Positions 5,818 to 7,095 of a DNA stretch of 7,095 nucleotides are shown piece by piece. Positions within the stretch are counted from its first letter, which is position 1. Each line of letters begins with the position of its first letter. A program made the translations under genes and the position numbers. The notes below the pieces were generated by a model. The model made no database searches. It had not been told where the DNA came from and saw only the letters and a program-made list of their open reading frames with translations. This DNA is from Victivallales bacterium (GTDB taxonomy: Bacteria > Verrucomicrobiota > Lentisphaeria > Victivallales > JAUVCU01), in contig JAOZMT010000105.1 of NCBI GenBank assembly GCA_029934175.1, positions 1 to 7,095 of the forward strand. The letters run 5' to 3'.

Positions 5818-7023
5818 ATGAACAATAAAGTATGGTCTGTTTCTGAATTAAACTCTGCTGTTAGAGAACTTATCGAAAGAACGCTTGTGCCTGTTTGGAT
5901 GACTGGAGAAGTTGGAACACTAATGATTCACGGTTCTGGGCATGTGTATATTACAATGAAAGATCAGCGAACTCAAATGAAAGTTGTCTTTTTTGGTGGA
6001 GCTAATATTGCACGACAAATGAATTTACAAGTTGGTATGAAAATTGAAGTTCAAGGAAGACTTACTGTTTATGAGCCGCGTGGAGAATATCAACTTTCAA
6101 TTCGTGAGATACGACCTATAGGATTAGGAAACTTACAATTACGATTTGAAGAATTAAAAAATAAACTTGCACGAGAAGGATTGTTTGATGAGCAAAGGAA
6201 AAAAAGATTGCCTTTATTGCCGCAAAAAATAGGAATTGTAACATCGCCTAGTGGTGCAGCTATTAGAGACTTCTTGCAAATTATCAACCGAAGATTTCCA
6301 AATATAAACATAAAGATTTATCCTGCTGCTGTTCAAGGCAAAGGATCTGAATTTCATATTGCAGAAGGTGTTAATTTCTTTAATAGACTCAATGATATAG
6401 ATATTATAGTTGTTACACGCGGTGGTGGCAGTATGGAAGATCTTTGGTCATTTAATGAAGAAGTTTTAGCAAGAGCCATTGCGAACAGTGCTATTCCTGT
6501 TGTTAGTGCTGTTGGTCATGAAATTGATTTTACAATATGTGATTTTGTATCTGATTTAAGAGTTCCAACACCATCTGCTGCAGCTGAATTAGTTGTAGGT
6601 AAACAATCTGAATTTTTAGAATTTATAAATCAATCACAACATCGTATCAAAAATTCATTATTTTTTCTTTTAGAACGATATAAAAGTCGTTTAAACATAG
6701 CTTCAAATAGTTATGTATTCAGAGAACCTGCAAGAATTGTTAGAGAAAAACAGCAAATCATAGATGAATTAACACGACGAATGGAATATTTATTAAAGCA
6801 AAAAACTGAATATCAAAAAAATCGTTTAAATGTGGTTGAAGGTAGATTAAAAGCATTAAGTCCTTATGCTGCATTAAACAGAGGATATTCTGTTTTAATA
6901 AATAAAGAAACAAACAAAACAATAAATTCTGCACAAATCGCAAAAGGCACAAAGATATCTGCATTAGTTGCAAATGGTCAGATTGATATGGTTGTTGAAG
7001 ATTCCAAAATAACGAATGCATAA
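5818..7023 (+). CDS. xseA: exodeoxyribonuclease VII large subunit
   Basis: XseA is the catalytic subunit of exonuclease VII, which degrades single-stranded DNA from both ends to short oligonucleotides and normally works with several copies of the small subunit XseB. The N-terminal OB-fold (about 5-100) contains VWMTGEV (26-32), GSGHVYITMKD (39-49) and VYEPRGEYQLSI (84-95). The core then shows KIGIVTSPSGAAIRD (137-151), IYPAAVQGKGS (167-177), TRGGGSMEDLWSFNEE (200-215) and AVGHEIDF followed by DLRVPTPSAAAEL (231-258). A helical, charged stretch (about 262-345) and the usual closing ALNRGYSVL segment (352-360) follow. At 401 residues it is somewhat shorter than the roughly 450 typical of E. coli and B. 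subtilis enzymes, mainly in the helical region. No frameshift is visible. The ATG comes one base after the previous stop without a clear ribosome binding site, suggesting coupling to the protease gene. No xseB start is seen in the 72 bases that follow. Confidence 0.97.
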   Translation: MNNKVWSVSELNSAVRELIERTLVPVWMTGEVGTLMIHGSGHVYITMKDQRTQMKVVFFGGANIARQMNLQVGMKIEVQGRLTVYEPRGEYQLSIREIRPIGLGNLQLRFEELKNKLAREGLFDEQRKKRLPLLPQKIGIVTSPSGAAIRDFLQIINRRFPNINIKIYPAAVQGKGSEFHIAEGVNFFNRLNDIDIIVVTRGGGSMEDLWSFNEEVLARAIANSAIPVVSAVGHEIDFTICDFVSDLRVPTPSAAAELVVGKQSEFLEFINQSQHRIKNSLFFLLERYKSRLNIASNSYVFREPARIVREKQQIIDELTRRMEYLLKQKTEYQKNRLNVVEGRLKALSPYAALNRGYSVLINKETNKTINSAQIAKGTKISALVANGQIDMVVEDSKITNA

Positions 7024-7055
7024 ATCGCAACTTTTTAGAGATATACTGTGAACGG

Positions 7056-7076
7056 TTGAAAAATATACTTTTTGAA
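7056..7076. repeat. short imperfect inverted repeat after xseA
   Basis: TTGAAAAA (7056-7063) and TTTTTGAA (7069-7076) form an inverted repeat matching at seven of eight positions around a TATAC spacer. The RNA stem would be almost all A-U, too weak for an ordinary intrinsic terminator. It could be an operator or chance in AT-rich DNA. No stronger terminator is visible before the window ends. Confidence 0.3.
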
Positions 7077-7095
7077 AGATGATAATAATTGATAT

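Noticed and set aside
7079..7095. ATG at 7079 as the start of a following gene
   Set aside because: Only five codons are visible, there is no ribosome binding site, and the residues do not resemble an XseB start.

Overview
The window is strongly AT-rich bacterial DNA. It carries six genes, all on the + strand and packed almost end to end, with junction gaps of about 6, 23, 0, 0 and 1 bases. They follow a roughly 260-base leader, and a 72-base tail after the last stop codon shows no complete gene. The composition, the prokaryotic housekeeping genes (thiD, xseA) and the membrane Ser/Thr-kinase-like signalling genes would fit a low-GC member of the PVC group such as Lentisphaerota. That placement rests on family resemblance only and is low confidence.

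Region by region: 1-264 is a non-coding leader with one plausible sigma-70-type promoter (92-119), a CT-rich anti-Shine-Dalgarno-like tract (74-85) and a possible 14-codon upstream ORF ending Pro-Pro-Pro-stop. At 265-915 is a small single-pass membrane protein with an extracytoplasmic domain that resembles YpmS/DUF2140-type proteins in layout. At 922-1752 is a complete cytoplasmic PP2C-type Ser/Thr phosphatase. At 1776-4352 is an 858-residue protein made of a zinc ribbon, a kinase-fold domain, a Lys-rich linker, one membrane helix and a large, partly coiled-coil extracytoplasmic region. At 4353-5186 is thiD, at 5187-5816 a compact site-2 (M50) intramembrane metalloprotease, and at 5818-7023 xseA, the large subunit of exonuclease VII.

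The most notable feature is the 858-residue protein. Its kinase domain keeps the structural landmarks (SPE, the SDIYSLG helix, the late Arg) but has lost the ATP-binding Lys, the catalytic Asp of HRD and the metal-binding Asp of DFG. It therefore reads as a pseudokinase, encoded directly after an intact phosphatase. The first three genes look like one envelope-signalling module: a membrane protein, a phosphatase and a transmembrane pseudokinase. The last three are more ordinary housekeeping genes that share the transcription unit and appear to be translationally coupled. No mobile elements, CRISPR arrays, tRNA or rRNA genes were seen.
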